A stretch of 64,000 nt of DNA from Phialocephala subalpina (taxonomy: Eukaryota; Ascomycota; Leotiomycetes; Helotiales; Mollisiaceae): positions 1 through 64,000 of the forward strand of contig FJOG01000034.1 in NCBI GenBank assembly GCA_900073065.1, in the 5' to 3' direction. Both the position numbers and the translations under genes were made by a program. The notes below the pieces were generated by a model. It ran no database searches, was not told the origin of the DNA, and was given only the letters and a program-made list of their open reading frames with translations. Shown here in pieces: positions 45,027 through 57,114 of the stretch (its first letter is position 1; each line of letters begins with the position of its first letter).

Positions 45027-46623
45027 ATGGTAAGTCCGAACCCGACAGAGAATAGAAAGTAACATGATCTGACGTAATAGCAGGTGAAAGAAAAGAAGCC
45101 ACTTCGCATCGGCCTCTGCGGGGCCGGAATAGGCGGCCTCGCAGCAGCCATCGCTCTCCAGCGTGCAGGAGCCCAGGTCACCGTCCTCGAAGCCGCTCCG
45201 GAACTCGGAGAGATCGGAGCTGGTATCCAGGTTCGTTCTTACGCCCTTGCACAGTACCGAGACTCGAGCAACGGACCAAGGGGAAGTCAGCTCACATGCG
45301 CAGATGACGCCAAATGTTTCTCGGCTTCTCATCCAATGGGGCGTAGCGGATGTGATTGGTGATAATTTGGTTGAGTTTGAGGAGTTGAATATGAGAAAGA
45401 TGGATGGGACGAAGGTTGGATATACGAAGATGATGCCTGATATGAGGAGGGATTTGGGGTTTCCGTACGCTTTCCCTCTCTCCTGTTTAAGTATATCAAA
45501 TGAAGGGTTAATCTGAAGATATAATAGGTGGTGGGTAGTCCACCGAGCTCATCTCCACGAAGGTCTTGTGAAAGTTGCTGAGAAGGAAGGCGCGAGGCTT
45601 CTCATCAACTCCCGCGTCACCAGCATCTCCTACCAATCTTCTCCCCATGTCACAGTCACAACCTCATCCGGAGCAACTCATACATTCGAACTCCTAATCG
45701 GCTCAGACGGCGTGAACTCCATCGTTCGCCGAACCCTTTTTCCGTACGTGAAACCCACTCCACCAACGAGCAACTGTGCGTATCGAGCCATTGTACCTTA
45801 TGAGCAGGTTCGACAAGATCCCGTGGCGAGGGAGTTGGCTGAGAAGTTGACGATGGAGGTGTGGATGAGTGAGGGGAGTTATATTATTACTTATCCGATC
45901 TCTAAAGGAAAAGATCTGAATCTCGTACTCGCCCACCACGTCCCCGACAACCGGCTTGTCGATCAAGTTGAAGACGTCTCGATTGAAGAGCTTCGAGAAA
46001 CGTATAAAGACTACGACCTAAGGATCAAGACGGTGGTGGATATGATCGAGAGCGTTCAACGCTGGCCACTCCTCGTCACCTCCCTCCCATCCTGGAGTTC
46101 GGCATCCAAGAACATCGTCTTAATAGGCGACGCTGCGCATTCAATGACCAACCACATGGCCCAAGGCGCCGCCACCTCAATGGAAGATGGCGCCTTTCTC
46201 GGTCGCTGCATATCTTCCGTCATCTCCGGCCACATCACCCTCGCCGACGCCGTCTCCATCTACGAGACGGAGCGAATGCCAAAAGCCCACTTCAAACAAC
46301 AACTATCCTTCCTCAATGGCGCGATATGGCAGCTTCCCGACGGCCCAGCACAAGAAGCTCGCGACGCAGCGATGAAGCCAGAACTTGAAAGAAGGCTTTT
46401 CTTGCGGAGTTCGAATCTTTATGGGGATCCGAAGACGGTGCTTGGTGTTTATGGGTATGATGCTGGGAGGCATGCTGATGAGGCTATTTTTCAGTTCTTG
46501 AGGGGGAGGAGAAGAGGGGATTGGAGGGTGGGGAGGGGGATTGAGAAGGAGACTTATGATGATGTGATGGGGTTGTTTATGCCTGAGGGCAGGAAGGGGG
46601 GGGCGCGAGGTGGTGAGGATTGA
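45027..46623 (+). CDS. FAD-dependent monooxygenase (salicylate hydroxylase-like)
   Basis: Exons 45027-45029, 45084-45230, 45304-45464 and 45528-46623 give 468 residues. The start codon is the whole first coding exon (ATG directly before GTAAGT); a start inside exon 2 would need a GTG. The FAD-binding motifs are GLCGAGIGGLAAAIALQRAG, then LIGSDGVNSIVRR (the DG motif), then VLIGDAAHSMTNHMAQGA (the GD motif). It belongs to the group A flavoprotein aromatic hydroxylases, which use NAD(P)H and oxygen; substrates include salicylate and related phenols. The C-terminal end is basic and glycine-rich. No neighbouring pathway genes are obvious. Confidence 0.9.
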
Positions 46624-48241
46624 GAGTCAATTATGATGAGTTTAGGTGGATTGGAGGAATTATATTATTATTGAATCGAGGCAAAACCAAATGAATCAAT
46701 AAGTTTGAGCAGAAGTTATGATGGGAATCATTAATTCTATTATTTATACTTCTTATATCTTCTCGAAATACTTTAAACCTTATCAAATTCAAACCAAATT
46801 GAAGCTACTATAAATTATTATATAAATATATTAATTAATTTTATTATATATTTCAAATTTAAATAATTTATTTAATTTTTGAGTTTATAATTATAATAAA
46901 ATATTAAATCGGGAAATAATTAATTTTTTTATAATTTATTTTTACTTTAAATACAAAAATATAATTCGTAAAAATATTAATTTTTTGGGAATAAAATTAA
47001 TAAATAATATATTTTAAAAATATTTTCGAAATAATTTTAAATTATAAATATTAAATATATTATTTTTAATAAATATGAAATTTATTAGAAATTTATAAAA
47101 CTTTTTATATAATAATAAAATATATATTATTATAAACGAATAATTAAATATTAAAGAATTAAAGAAATTTATTTATAATAAGAAATATTAAAATCTAATT
47201 AAAAAATAAAAATAAAATCAATTTAAAATATTATTTAAAAATATAATTAAAATATACTAATTTAAATTATTTAAATTCTATTATTATTTTTCTAAATATT
47301 ATTTTATAATTATTAAAAATCTTTTGATTTTAATATATATTTTTGATTTATTAATTAATAATATTCTTTTTAATTAGATATAAACAAAAAAAATTATTTT
47401 CGATTATTTAATAATTATTAATAATCAAATTTATAATCAAATTAATTAAATATATTTATTAAAATAATTATATATTTAATATAAATTTATATTAATAATA
47501 ATAAGAAATATAATAAGGAATTATATAATAAATTTAAAATTAAATTATCGAAAAATAATATAATAATAAATTTTTAATTATATTTATAAATTATATAAAT
47601 TCTTTTTAATATAATTAAAATTTCAAAATAATAATAAAATTAATAATTATATATATTCTTATAAATAGAAGTTATATTATTATGAATTATTATAATATAT
47701 TTATCGAAAATTAAATTGAAATACTTATAAATATTATTTAATTAATTCCAAAAAATATAATATAATTTATAAAATTAAATTATTAATATTTATAAAAGTA
47801 TAATTTTATATTATATAAACTTATTAATATCAAGAAAATAAAAACGAATATAATAAATATAATTGGAATTAAATTAATTATATAAATAAAAATAAAATAA
47901 AAGAAAATACCAAAATAAAAGAAATTCCCGAAATAAATATTATATGGATTATTATTAGTGCGAGTAAAGACGGCTTTTTTTCATCGCTTCAAAGGTCGAC
48001 CAGATCTGCAAAATGGCCTTGCCTTCTAGAGCAAACCAAGCTTCGTTCTACCTCCAATTCTACCTACCATGGCTGAACCACAATCTCATGAATTTTTATT
48101 GGCGCCAGGACCGGCCACCCCCATTCGCATGCTCTTCAGCCCCGCGACAACCGCACAGAATATCAGGCGTCGATCTTGCTGCACAATCATTCGCCCTACT
48201 AGAAACAAGTCCGTTCCTCGTCGAAAGTGCTCGCGAAGACT
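46624..48241. other. AT-rich tract
   Basis: About 1.2 kb of nearly pure A and T (roughly 46770-47950) between the monooxygenase and the decayed receptor. No gene seen. Confidence 0.65.
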
Positions 48242-49555
48242 ATGAGTGACGATTCATCTTTCAAAGAGCGGGCTAAACGATTCATCAGACGTGGCAAAAG
48301 GGATTTTGCGAAGTCGAAGGCGCAGGATAGATCTCCAAAAATATGACGCAGTCTCCTCGTTAGCGAATTCACCACAAGGTATTGCACATCGATAAAGCAC
48401 TCCCTTTTTCGTACTAATAAGCTCTACTAGATGTCGTCCTCCGTCCTTCTGAGCATGCCGCTCCATCGACCACAGTCCCTCCCGCCCTGCCATCAACAGC
48501 GAAGTCCTCCACCTTCCTTCCGGCAGTACGCCCCGCAACTTCGGACACAACGTTGTATAGCTCTCTAAATAACACTATCGTTAAGGCTGCAGCAGAGATA
48601 TCCCAGACGGCAACAGGCGACCAAGCAGCAGACATCATAAACGACTTAGCCAAGGACCGTTCCCTCTGGGACATAGCATATAATGCTCTTAGGAAAGAAA
48701 AACCTGATCAAATCACCGCGTATGAGGATCTTTTGTCTAGAGTACCCACCGGAGGTAAGATTCAGCCCGTGCTAGACCTCTTTTCCAACCGCTGACTAGA
48801 AACATTATAGCTCAGGTGAAAGCAACAGCCTCGCACGAGACAGAAGACGCCGGCGAGGTCACGAATCAAATCCCCTAGCACGATGCGATCGCACGCCGGG
48901 AGAAGCTAAAGCAGATAACGGAGCTTGGTTTGAAGCATATGTAAGATAAGAAAGTTGGTATCGCCAACCTGTATTGTAACTTCCAGCGCCAAGACGAGCA
49001 GAAGGCGGACGCCCTGCTGGCAAGTCTACTGAAACAACTCGCTGGGTATCAACCGTCTTTGCCAAGCAGCGTGAAAGATCTCTATGATCGTCACGAGAGC
49101 AAACAAACGCGACCGTCGCTCGAGGAGATCTCAAGTACGCTCCAGTCTGTGGCTACTCAGTACACGAGATTATTCATTATCGTCGATGCACTAGACGAAT
49201 GCCAGGCATCCAACGGTTGTCGACAAAGGTTTCTATCCGAGCTCTTTAATCTCCAGGCCAAAGTTGGAAAAAATGTCCTTGTGACCTCACGGTTCATTCC
49301 AGAGATCACAGATAAGTTTATCGGGCGTACATTACTAGAGATTCGTGCTAGCGAAGAAGACATCCGGAGATATCTGAGCGGCCATATGTCACACTTACCA
49401 GCATTTGTCGAACGAAGTCCAGATTTGCAAGAGGAAATCATAACCGATATTATTAATGCCACAGTTGGGATGTATGTGGATTCTCTATATATTATTGAGT
49501 TATACTAATTTCCTAAGGTTTCTACTTGCACAACTTCACCTTGATTTATTGTAAG
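48242..49555 (+). pseudogene. decayed NACHT receptor lacking its P-loop
   Basis: An ATG at 48242 starts MSDDSSFKERAKRFIRRGKR; a one-base shift near an A run at about 48338 and an intron (donor at 48377, branch TACTAATAAG, acceptor before 48431) lead to a frame through YSSLNNTIVKAAAEISQ and TAYEDLLSRVPTG. After the intron that follows VPTG, one frame with TAG and TAA stops continues through REKLKQITELGLKHM, stop, [20 protein letters not shown], and then [24 protein letters not shown] and [12 protein letters not shown]. The block that should hold the P-loop, between ELGLKHM and [11 protein letters not shown], is absent. Another intron (GTATGT, TACTAAT, CTAAG) is still readable at about 49471-49518, followed by FLLAQLHLD. 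The gene then ends at the transposon. Confidence 0.8.
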
Positions 49556-49587
49556 ATAGTTGACAACCGATAGCCCTAGTCAATTAC

Positions 49588-50964
49588 AGTCCGTGCCCTA
49601 AAGTTCCCGTGATTTTTAATTTAAAAGCGCGTTTTTTCGCGAAGCGCGTTCCTCCTCCTTCTTTAAATATTATAATATACCACTAGAACGCACTCCTCTT
49701 AAGCCTATAAATAGTAATCCTCTTCTAAAGAAGGTACTCACTAAGTTTGAAAGAGGCCGGATTATTAGTATATACGATAGCGGCGTAATTAAAGCTATAA
49801 TCTAATAGTTTTATTCTTATCTATAAATAAGCGTTAGTAATACGATTAAAAAAAAGGCATTACGCGATAACGGGTACTCTTTACCTCGAATCGGCCGATT
49901 AAAGTACTATTTAAACGCTAAAAAACGATTTGTATTACGGCATGTCCGTTGCTTTCCTAAGGATTCTTATACTAAAGTCATAAAAGCTTGCGAAGTTACT
50001 TTTAAGAGGAAAACTATTAAGAAGATTTTAAAAGAGCATAAAATCAAGAATTAGAAGTATAAACGATAATTATTTCTTACTCAAAAAAATGCCAATAAGC
50101 GATTTGCTTAGTCCTTTGCGTATCGGCATTTAAATGCAAAGGAATAGGGAATATATATATAAAGTAATAAGTGCTCTTATAAGCGGGGGCGGGAGAAACG
50201 GGATAAATAGTGCTTTCGAATATTAATAGAGAAATAGTAACTAAAAATAATCTAAACTTATAAAACGAATAAGAATATAAAGGTTATAGTCTAAGTATAC
50301 TTTTGGGATTTTAGGCGGTTTAACCTTTATATTATAAACCGGGATTTTGAGAGTTAGAAGCATAAGTATTCCGCTAACTCTTATATCGAGGTTTTAAATG
50401 TAAAACTTACTTTAATTCACGAAAAACTCGACTTAAAGTATTTATTTATGTAAGATAATGCTTCTATTTATTATACTAAGAAAGTCAAGGCTTAGTTTGC
50501 TGCTAAAGGGATCACATAACTTATAGACTAGCCTCTTTACTCTTTTGGTTTAAATTTAATCGAGTATATTTAGTGGCACTTAAAAATTAAATATTATAAA
50601 ATGTTTTCGGAGGTTATAATAAACAAATTAGAGTCAGAATATGCGCGATAGAGATTAGAATCTTGTCTTTAAGCGGCTTAGGATACTTTAGACTAAGAAT
50701 TGTTTGATACTTTGAGTGCAAGTATAAGTGCTCAAATAGAAACTATTATTAAGGCCAAGGGGTAGCACACAAAATATTAAGCCCAATTTTAGATATTTTC
50801 GAGAGATTTTTATATCGTTAGAGAGAGGACATATAGGCGCATTAATAGCATTAATCAGATTTTAATTTAAACTACAATTGGTAAAGTTATATGAAGTTTA
50901 AGTTTTTGGAAAATATAGGGTGCGGGGTCAAAAAAAAATCACGGGAACTTTAGGGCACTGATTG
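49588..50964 (+). mobile_element. RIP-damaged Tc1/mariner element
   Basis: 1377 bp with terminal inverted repeats of about 31 bp (core GTGCCCTAAAGTTCCCGTGA, two mismatches in the first six bases) and a TA on each side (49586-49587, 50965-50966). The plus strand encodes a Tc1-like transposase with stops: an N-terminal helix-turn-helix region (RGRIISIYDSGVIKAII), then NKCSYKRGRE where the first catalytic aspartate should be (now Asn), then DNASIHTAKKVK and IEYIWWHLKIKYYK with the last two catalytic positions. The insertion lies within or just after the decayed receptor. Confidence 0.85.
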
Positions 50965-51047
50965 TAGGACCTTGAAGCTAGGCGAGTACGCAAGCTTCCG
51001 ACCATTCGTTTCCTGTCGCTTTCACTAGGTGCTCTACTCTAGCACAA

Positions 51048-51556
51048 ATGACTTCACTGCCTACGTTTACTCTCTTCCCAGACCTCCCCGCCGAACTCCA
51101 GAGAAAGATCTGGTTCTACACTCTCCCAGGTCCTCTGCCAGCCCTGCATACCTGCAGCACTTCTCGAGAAGTGGCTCGACCTATTTTCGAGCCCGCTTTT
51201 CATGATAAGGCCAGACGTCTACCACCGAGTTACATTGATTTCGCTCACGATACTTTCTATTTTACGGGGAACTGACGGCCTGTACTGGTTTATACGATAC
51301 TCGAAAGATCCAGTCTCTAGCCATTGAAGTTTACTTGCCCGACAAAATCGATCTCACACTTGCTATTCTCGATATAACTATTGCCAATATACGATACCAG
51401 TGGTCAGTCGCTTGCTCTCCAGCTATAGTGCCCCCAAAGGTGTTACGGCCGTGGTGTTTCGGATGTCTCCCACTCAATATAGGACGGGTCAAATTCTATA
51501 TAAAACAGGGGGCCAGATTTATGGGTAATAGCAAGGACGTTGCCTCCCAAAGCTAG
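51048..51556 (+). pseudogene. 2EXR protein with one frame change
   Basis: The frame from ATG at 51048 starts with a textbook 2EXR motif (FTLFPDLPAELQRKIWFYTL) and reaches IDFAHDTFYF before a TGA at 51273. The continuation lies one base off: GLYDTRKIQSLAIEVYLPDK up to a stop at 51554. A single-base indel near the GGGG at 51268 would explain it; no intron with sound borders was found. Even joined the product is only about 165 residues, shorter than the family norm. The 3' end overlaps the last 114 bases of the convergent receptor gene. Confidence 0.6.
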
Positions 51557-54500
51557 GTGACTCGGTCGATAATCAGGAGGAAGCCATAAGATGAGTTCCG
51601 TGTTCCAAGCCACCCAAGACTCCTTGACAACTGAAAAGAATGAGGAATCGGATGGTAGCTGAGTCTGAGAAGGGTGAATATGATTAAGATGTAGGAACCC
51701 CTGATCAGTGATAAGGTAGCGACCATCACTGGAGAATGAGAACAGGATCTTGACCTCTTCTCTTGTATCAAATATCTCTATCGTCCTTCTTGTCTCTACA
51801 TCCCAGAGCCTGATTGTTTTGTCTCCAGATGCAGACGCTAGGAGCTGGCCATCAGGCGAGAATATCACTGCATCGACACGAGACGAATGGCCTATAAGGG
51901 TGCAGCATGGCGTTCTGGTACTTAGTTCCCAAAGCCTGATGGTTTTATCAATTGATGCAGTGGCAAGGAGCCGGCTATCCGGCGAGAATGTTGCTGCCTG
52001 AACGCGATGCGTGTGGCCTTCAAGGTAACCAAGTACTGCTCTCTCTCTCACATTACAGAGTTTGACGATCGAGAAACCAGTAAGAATAGCGAGGAACTGG
52101 CCGTCCGGCGAAAATACCAGTGGTGGTTCTGACCAACTACTTTTGGTGGTGTTAGGTAGCATTCGTGTAGGTACATCCCAGTACGTGATCCCGTACTGTA
52201 TTGACAGAACGGCTAGGAGTTGGCCGTCTGGTGAGAATTTCAGTGCCCGGGCAGTCTCTGTATCGCACTCAAGAGTGCTGCGAAACTCCCCTGTCTCGGT
52301 GTCCCAAAACTTGACTCTTTTTCCTGCTCCAGCGGATGAAACTGATAGGAGCCGGCCATCCGGTGAGAGCGCTGCAGCAGTAACAGGCCTTGGATACTCC
52401 TTGAGGGTACTGTGTGGCGCCTCTGTACTCGAATCCCAAAGTCTTGCTATCCCGTCCCGCGATCCAGAGGCCAGAAGGCTCCTGTCCCTCTCCTTGTCAG
52501 GTGAGAATGCCAATGTTGTGATATTGCCTGTATCCTTGAAACACTTCAATGGTTGAGACCGGAATTCTAGACCCACAAAGGCTCCTTTGATCCACCTTGG
52601 AATGAGGTCCCAGAGCAACCCTCGTGGACTTGTATCCCAGAGCTCGATCACATCATTTTGTGCGGTAGCTAGGAGCTGACCGTCCGGCGAGAATGCCACT
52701 GCCTCGGCCTCATCTGAATGATCGCGCCCGAGGGTTTGCAGTAGAGCTCCTGTACTCACATCCCAGAGCCTGAGCGGGTGATGACTTGATACAGAGGCTA
52801 GAAGCCGGCCGTCCGGGGAGTACACAACAGCGCTGACTGGCCCTGTATTATTGAGAGAAGGCCGTCGTCGCTCTTTTTTGTTCACATCCCAGATTATGAT
52901 TGTTGTGTCATCTGATGCAGAAGCTAGGAGCTGGCTATCTGGAGAGAACGCCACTGCGGTGACCCGGCGTGGATGACCTTTGAGAGTGTCATACCGTGCT
53001 TCCCTGAATAGGTCGAAGACCTCAACCGTTTCACCGTATACCGAAAAAGCTAGAAACCGGCTATCCAGGGAGAATGCCACTGCATTAACAAGATTCATAA
53101 AAACTTGTACATTAAAGATATTGCTCGCACCATGGGAGTTAGCTGAGTCGTCGGATGGCCCAGAGGCTGAGAGGTTGCCATCCTGCGAGAGTGTAATTCT
53201 GTGAGCAGAGTCTGAACAAGCTTCCAGAGTTGAATGCCACTCCCGCCTAGATATATCCCAGAATAAAACCTTCTTGTTGGCAGATCCAACGGCTAAGAAC
53301 CAGCTATTTGGTGAGAATGCCACTGCCATAAGTTTGCCTGAGCCAGAGTCGAGCATGTCCAGCAACTCTCCCGAGTGTGCATCCCAGAGCCTGACCGTGT
53401 TACCATCTGATGACGCTAGTAGCCGGCCATCACGCGAGAATTCTACTGCCAAAACCGATTCTGAATGACCCTCCAGGCACTGTAACAAAGGACCCCATCG
53501 GCCTGGAACTGCCGAGGGTGTCTTAATCCACCTTGGGACGAGTTCCCAGAATAGATTTCTGACTCGACTTTCCTTTGGGCTGAAAATGAGTGCCGAGCTA
53601 TATATTTGAAGCGGCGCATTTTCGATGATGTATCTGTTGCTGAGAATGAATCGGTTTGCATCACGCACTAGTGCGAGAAGCTCTGCGTCCTTACTGGGCT
53701 AGGATAACTGGATCAGTACAAGTGTTCTAGGAAGGTATAAATAAAAATAGTACTAACATCGATCTTCGACTGTAAAAGTTTCATATTCTGGACACCCTCA
53801 GATAACTTCCCGAGAATGCTCAAAGCCTCGAGCCAATGCAGGAGGTGTTTCTGAAGAAATTCATAGATTTTCCCGCCGCTATGCAAGCTAACCCAGTTGT
53901 GCGAACTGCTATCAAGCTCGCACGAGTGGCCGATCCAGTAGACACAGGCATATTCAATTCGAGTAAGAAGATCTGGATTGGGTGAGGTGAATTGGTCGAT
54001 TGAAGTACCTGGATGCTGTAAACCGTAGATGTCTCTTTGTAGCGTGACCGACATGACCTTTAGTGATTGTGATGCTATTTCCCAATGTACTTCTGCACGC
54101 CCGTTGGGAAAGATCTCATGCTCTGCGTTGTCACGGAGGTAGTCTTTTGCCGACTGATGGATAAAATGGATGATACCCTCACGAATAATGAGGAACGACC
54201 CACATAGTTCCACAAGGTTTTGTAGCGACTGCATGTCATCTGGGATTCAGTTTCGGATTATAGCAATTGAACCGAGCTCTTCTAGCGGAATAGGCCGATA
54301 TGCAAAGGTAATTAAAGCGAGTATCCGTCTGCACAGATCGAGAGTTTCGCCATGATTGACGAAGCGGATTTGGCCCAACATGTGTCGATAAAAAGGCTGG
54401 AGCTCAGGTAGGAAAGATGTCAACGCAGACGTCAACGCAGACGTCGTCATGAAGGGAGTATTTTCCAGCTCCTTACACACTAAAGCTACCCAAAGGAACG

Positions 54501-55511
54501 TTTCGTGGGCGTGCGTCTGCAAATAGTTCGTTATAACATCCCGAAGTTCGCGGTTATCCTCTCTAAGCCATGGGAGTCGCGAGACTTTGTGGTCAATGTA
54601 TGCATTGACGGCGTTCGAAACTTGGGGCGCATTCAATTCAAGAATAAGCTTCATTTGACTGCTGCTGCGCGCTAACCGTTCCTCAATATCGTGCCTGTGG
54701 TGACTAGACACAAGCCATTTCACGCGAGGGGAAGATATAGCCGCATTCTGCACAATGAAATCGAGAACGTCCAATAGGCCAGTATCGCACTCATCAAGGG
54801 CATCGATAATCAAGAAGGTCCTTGGCAAACGAGAGTCTCTTAGCATGTTGGTGAAGACTGCTTTCAAAGCAAAGAATGCGTTGGCACCCTCAAACAGCTG
54901 CGGTCCTGGGAGGTCATATCTCTCCCGGAGGTGCGAGATAAGGAATGGTCGTTGTGCTGCAAGGCAGTAAATCAGGCCTCTTAGCACCGCCGTCGCGGTA
55001 TTTAGCTTCGCATCTGTGCCTTGGCAAAAAACGTACGACAGAACACCAGAGTCGGGAGTTGAGTCCATTTGTTGCGATAACTCCTTGATAATCCCGATCA
55101 GAAGCATTGTCTTGCCTTTTCCAGGGCCACCTTTTATCCAAAGCAATCGGCTCTCGTTGGTATCTCGCCAGTTGATGAAACTCGAATGGTCAAGAATCCA
55201 CCTATACGAGTCCCTGAAGAGGCCACCCTTCTCCGTCTCGATCCTCGTCTTGTCATCGCGAGGATCAGTCAATAGCAAGTCTCTGAAACAACGCTCGTCT
55301 GCTCCTACGTCGCTGCCTAAAGTCCTAGATTAACAAAGCCGGCCATCATATAACCCCAAAGCTCGTGTAGACCATTACTTTTGATTGAGTGATTTTCAGC
55401 GGCGGATGCACCTTCTGACTAACCTGACATGTAGACATCACCTTGGTGAATTCGAACATTGCTGCCAAAGGAGTTGTTGGACAGAATGCGGTTGTATGAT
55501 TCTTGTTGCAT
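51443..55511 (-). CDS. NACHT-WD40 STAND receptor with an N-terminal amyloid-type motif (NWD2-like), one in-frame stop
   Basis: Exons 55424-55511, 53758-55316 and 51443-53698 (phases agree) give 1301 codons. The short N-terminus carries NNSFGSNVRIHQGDVYMS (55427-55478), matching two motifs in the divergent gene at 56184. NACHT follows: P-loop GGPGKGKT (55108-55131), Walker B FLIIDALDEC (about 54787), then a winged-helix region to FIHQSAKDYLRD. The last 750 residues are about 14 divergent WD40 repeats (AVAFSPDGQLLA, IRLWD). A TGA at 54247-54249 interrupts the frame between NACHT and the helix region without shifting it; CGA-to-TGA would explain it. If real, translation stops after 385 residues and the sensor is lost; a sequencing error is possible. 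Start at Met 55511 is the simplest choice. Confidence 0.82.
55427..55478 (-). other. receptor copy of the shared amyloid-type motif (R0)
   Basis: Core N-S-F-G-S-N-V-R-I-H-Q-G-D-V-Y, encoded in the first exon of the receptor and ahead of the NACHT domain. See 56938-56994 and 57031-57084 for the partner motifs. Confidence 0.7.
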
Positions 55512-56183
55512 CTTTTTGAAGTGGATCAATTGCAATAGGTAAAAACAGATGTCGGTCAAGATGATGGTAGAGCCTAAGTGCAGGAGTTGAGTGGTGATGC
55601 AAGAGCGAAGAAGCAACGAGCGTACACGTCAAGAAGTACAAGTTGTCTCATCCCCTACCAGCATGCGATTCCCGCCGCCCTACGTCGCCTGATTCTCGCG
55701 CAACCGCGGCTGACACGGAAAGTTTCGTTGTGTTGGTTTCAAAATATGTAGGGAGATTTTGAAATGAACGAGTAGGATGAGCCCCATTCAGCTACTAAGG
55801 CAGACTCGCTAAGCAGAATCGATCGGGTGGTTTTGTGATTGGAGGGACGGAAATGGAAGTTTAACTTACCTCCATGATACTTTGATCGAGGCATTTCGAC
55901 AGCGTGCGCTAACATCCGACGTAATTAGTGGCGCGTCGTCCTAGTGACCCATCCAATCAAGGACCCTGCATCTACTCATACCCCCGCAGAGAGCCCTGTA
56001 ATCAGGAGATGTTAGCGCACGGCTGCTGGGCAGAACCTTCGTCCCTGGAAGCCAGATTTGAAACTCAACCACATCAATACACCACGCACGTGTGCCATGT
56101 TCTCAGTCCGCAGACTTGACATCAATACTCGCCGCAGTTGAGGCAAGCATATATGGTATGTTCGATTCACGAATCGCACCTCA
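55512..56183. promoter_or_regulatory. shared upstream region of the receptor and its partner
   Basis: 672 bp between the divergent start codons of the NACHT-WD40 receptor and the 291-residue protein. No clear elements beyond this spacing were identified. Confidence 0.5.
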
Positions 56184-57114
56184 ATGTGGCAACAGGCTGA
56201 TCCAAGTTTCGACGGTGAGGCGGATGTTCTAGGAACAACTTCAGCCATCGTGGCCCTGCTCGAGACAGCGATCAACTTGATCCAACGACTTCGAAAGGCA
56301 CGAGATAGCATCAACAGAACATCCCAGACACTCGATAATATAACAAAGCAGCTCAATACTTTATTTAGCACCTTGAACCTCGTTAAAGAAGAAGAAACCC
56401 TTCAAACAGCCAGCGTCGGACAGCAGCTACAGGCCATTGTTGAAGTTGCCAAAGAGCTGAGCGACTTTTTCGACAAAGTTAAGGCCGAACAAGAGAGGCA
56501 GACGGTGAGACGATTCCTCCATGCGCTTAAGTCTGGAGACGAAGAGGATGTCGAATTGGCTGCAATCTTTGACCGTCTCGATAAGGCAAGACTTGAACTT
56601 GTACTTCGAATCTCCCTGGCTCAAGTAGGCTTGATAGGCAACCTGCAGGACGGCTTCAGCGTAGCCATTGGTGTCCTTCAAGAGACCAATACAAATGTCA
56701 AGCAGATACTCGGGCGGGATCTTAGCCTCGCAATCCGACTCGAGGATAATCAGCCTCAGCATGCCGGTACGTATCTCAAGTTTTTGAGTTTAGAGGAAAA
56801 TATACTGATTCTTTACAATAGACGGGACTGTACCTCTCGACCAAGCCGATATCGAAGCCCTGGGATTAGACGCAGCACTAGAGACAGCAGCCGACGACGC
56901 GACGGTCACTGAATCAGACTCTACTACTATTGTTGACAATATCACTCTTGGCCAAGCGCGGATAATGACCGGTGATATCGGCGTCGAAAGTTGGCAAAGG
57001 AGAGTCACACGGAGAACGATAATTGCCAAGAACAAGTTCGGGGGCGATGTTCGGATCGTGACTGGTGATATGGGTGGGAAAGCAGCGGCTACTTTTAATG
57101 AGAGTTTCTGGTGA
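56184..57114 (+). CDS. cell-death effector candidate with two C-terminal amyloid-type repeats (HET-S-like layout)
   Basis: Exons 56184-56766 and 56822-57114 (phase 1) give 291 residues; HET-s has 289. Residues about 13-200 are all-helical: VLGTTSAIVALLETAINLIQ, then QQLQAIVEVAKELSDFFDKV, then LELVLRISLAQVGLIGNLQD. This looks like a HeLo-like or SesA-type N-terminal domain of STAND partners, but it lacks the classical HeLo signature seen in the gene at 8937-11065. A linker rich in Asp, Ala and Thr follows. The C-terminus holds two repeats, starting at Asn234 (NITLGQARIMTGDIG) and Asn265 (NKFGGDVRIVTGDMGG), and ends AATFNESFW, like the GFW-type end of HET-s. The likely role is membrane attack after templated folding by the receptor; this is inference from layout. 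Confidence 0.78.
56938..56994 (+). other. amyloid-type repeat R1
   Basis: Core N-I-T-L-G-Q-A-R-I-M-T-G-D-I-G, residues 234-248 of the effector candidate. Confidence 0.7.
57031..57084 (+). other. amyloid-type repeat R2
   Basis: Core N-K-F-G-G-D-V-R-I-V-T-G-D-M-G, residues 265-279 of the effector candidate, 31 residues after R1. Confidence 0.7.

Noticed and set aside
44867..45055. Plus-strand frame before the monooxygenase
   Set aside because: It runs through the donor site at 45030 and its frame does not join the monooxygenase exon; likely 5' untranslated.
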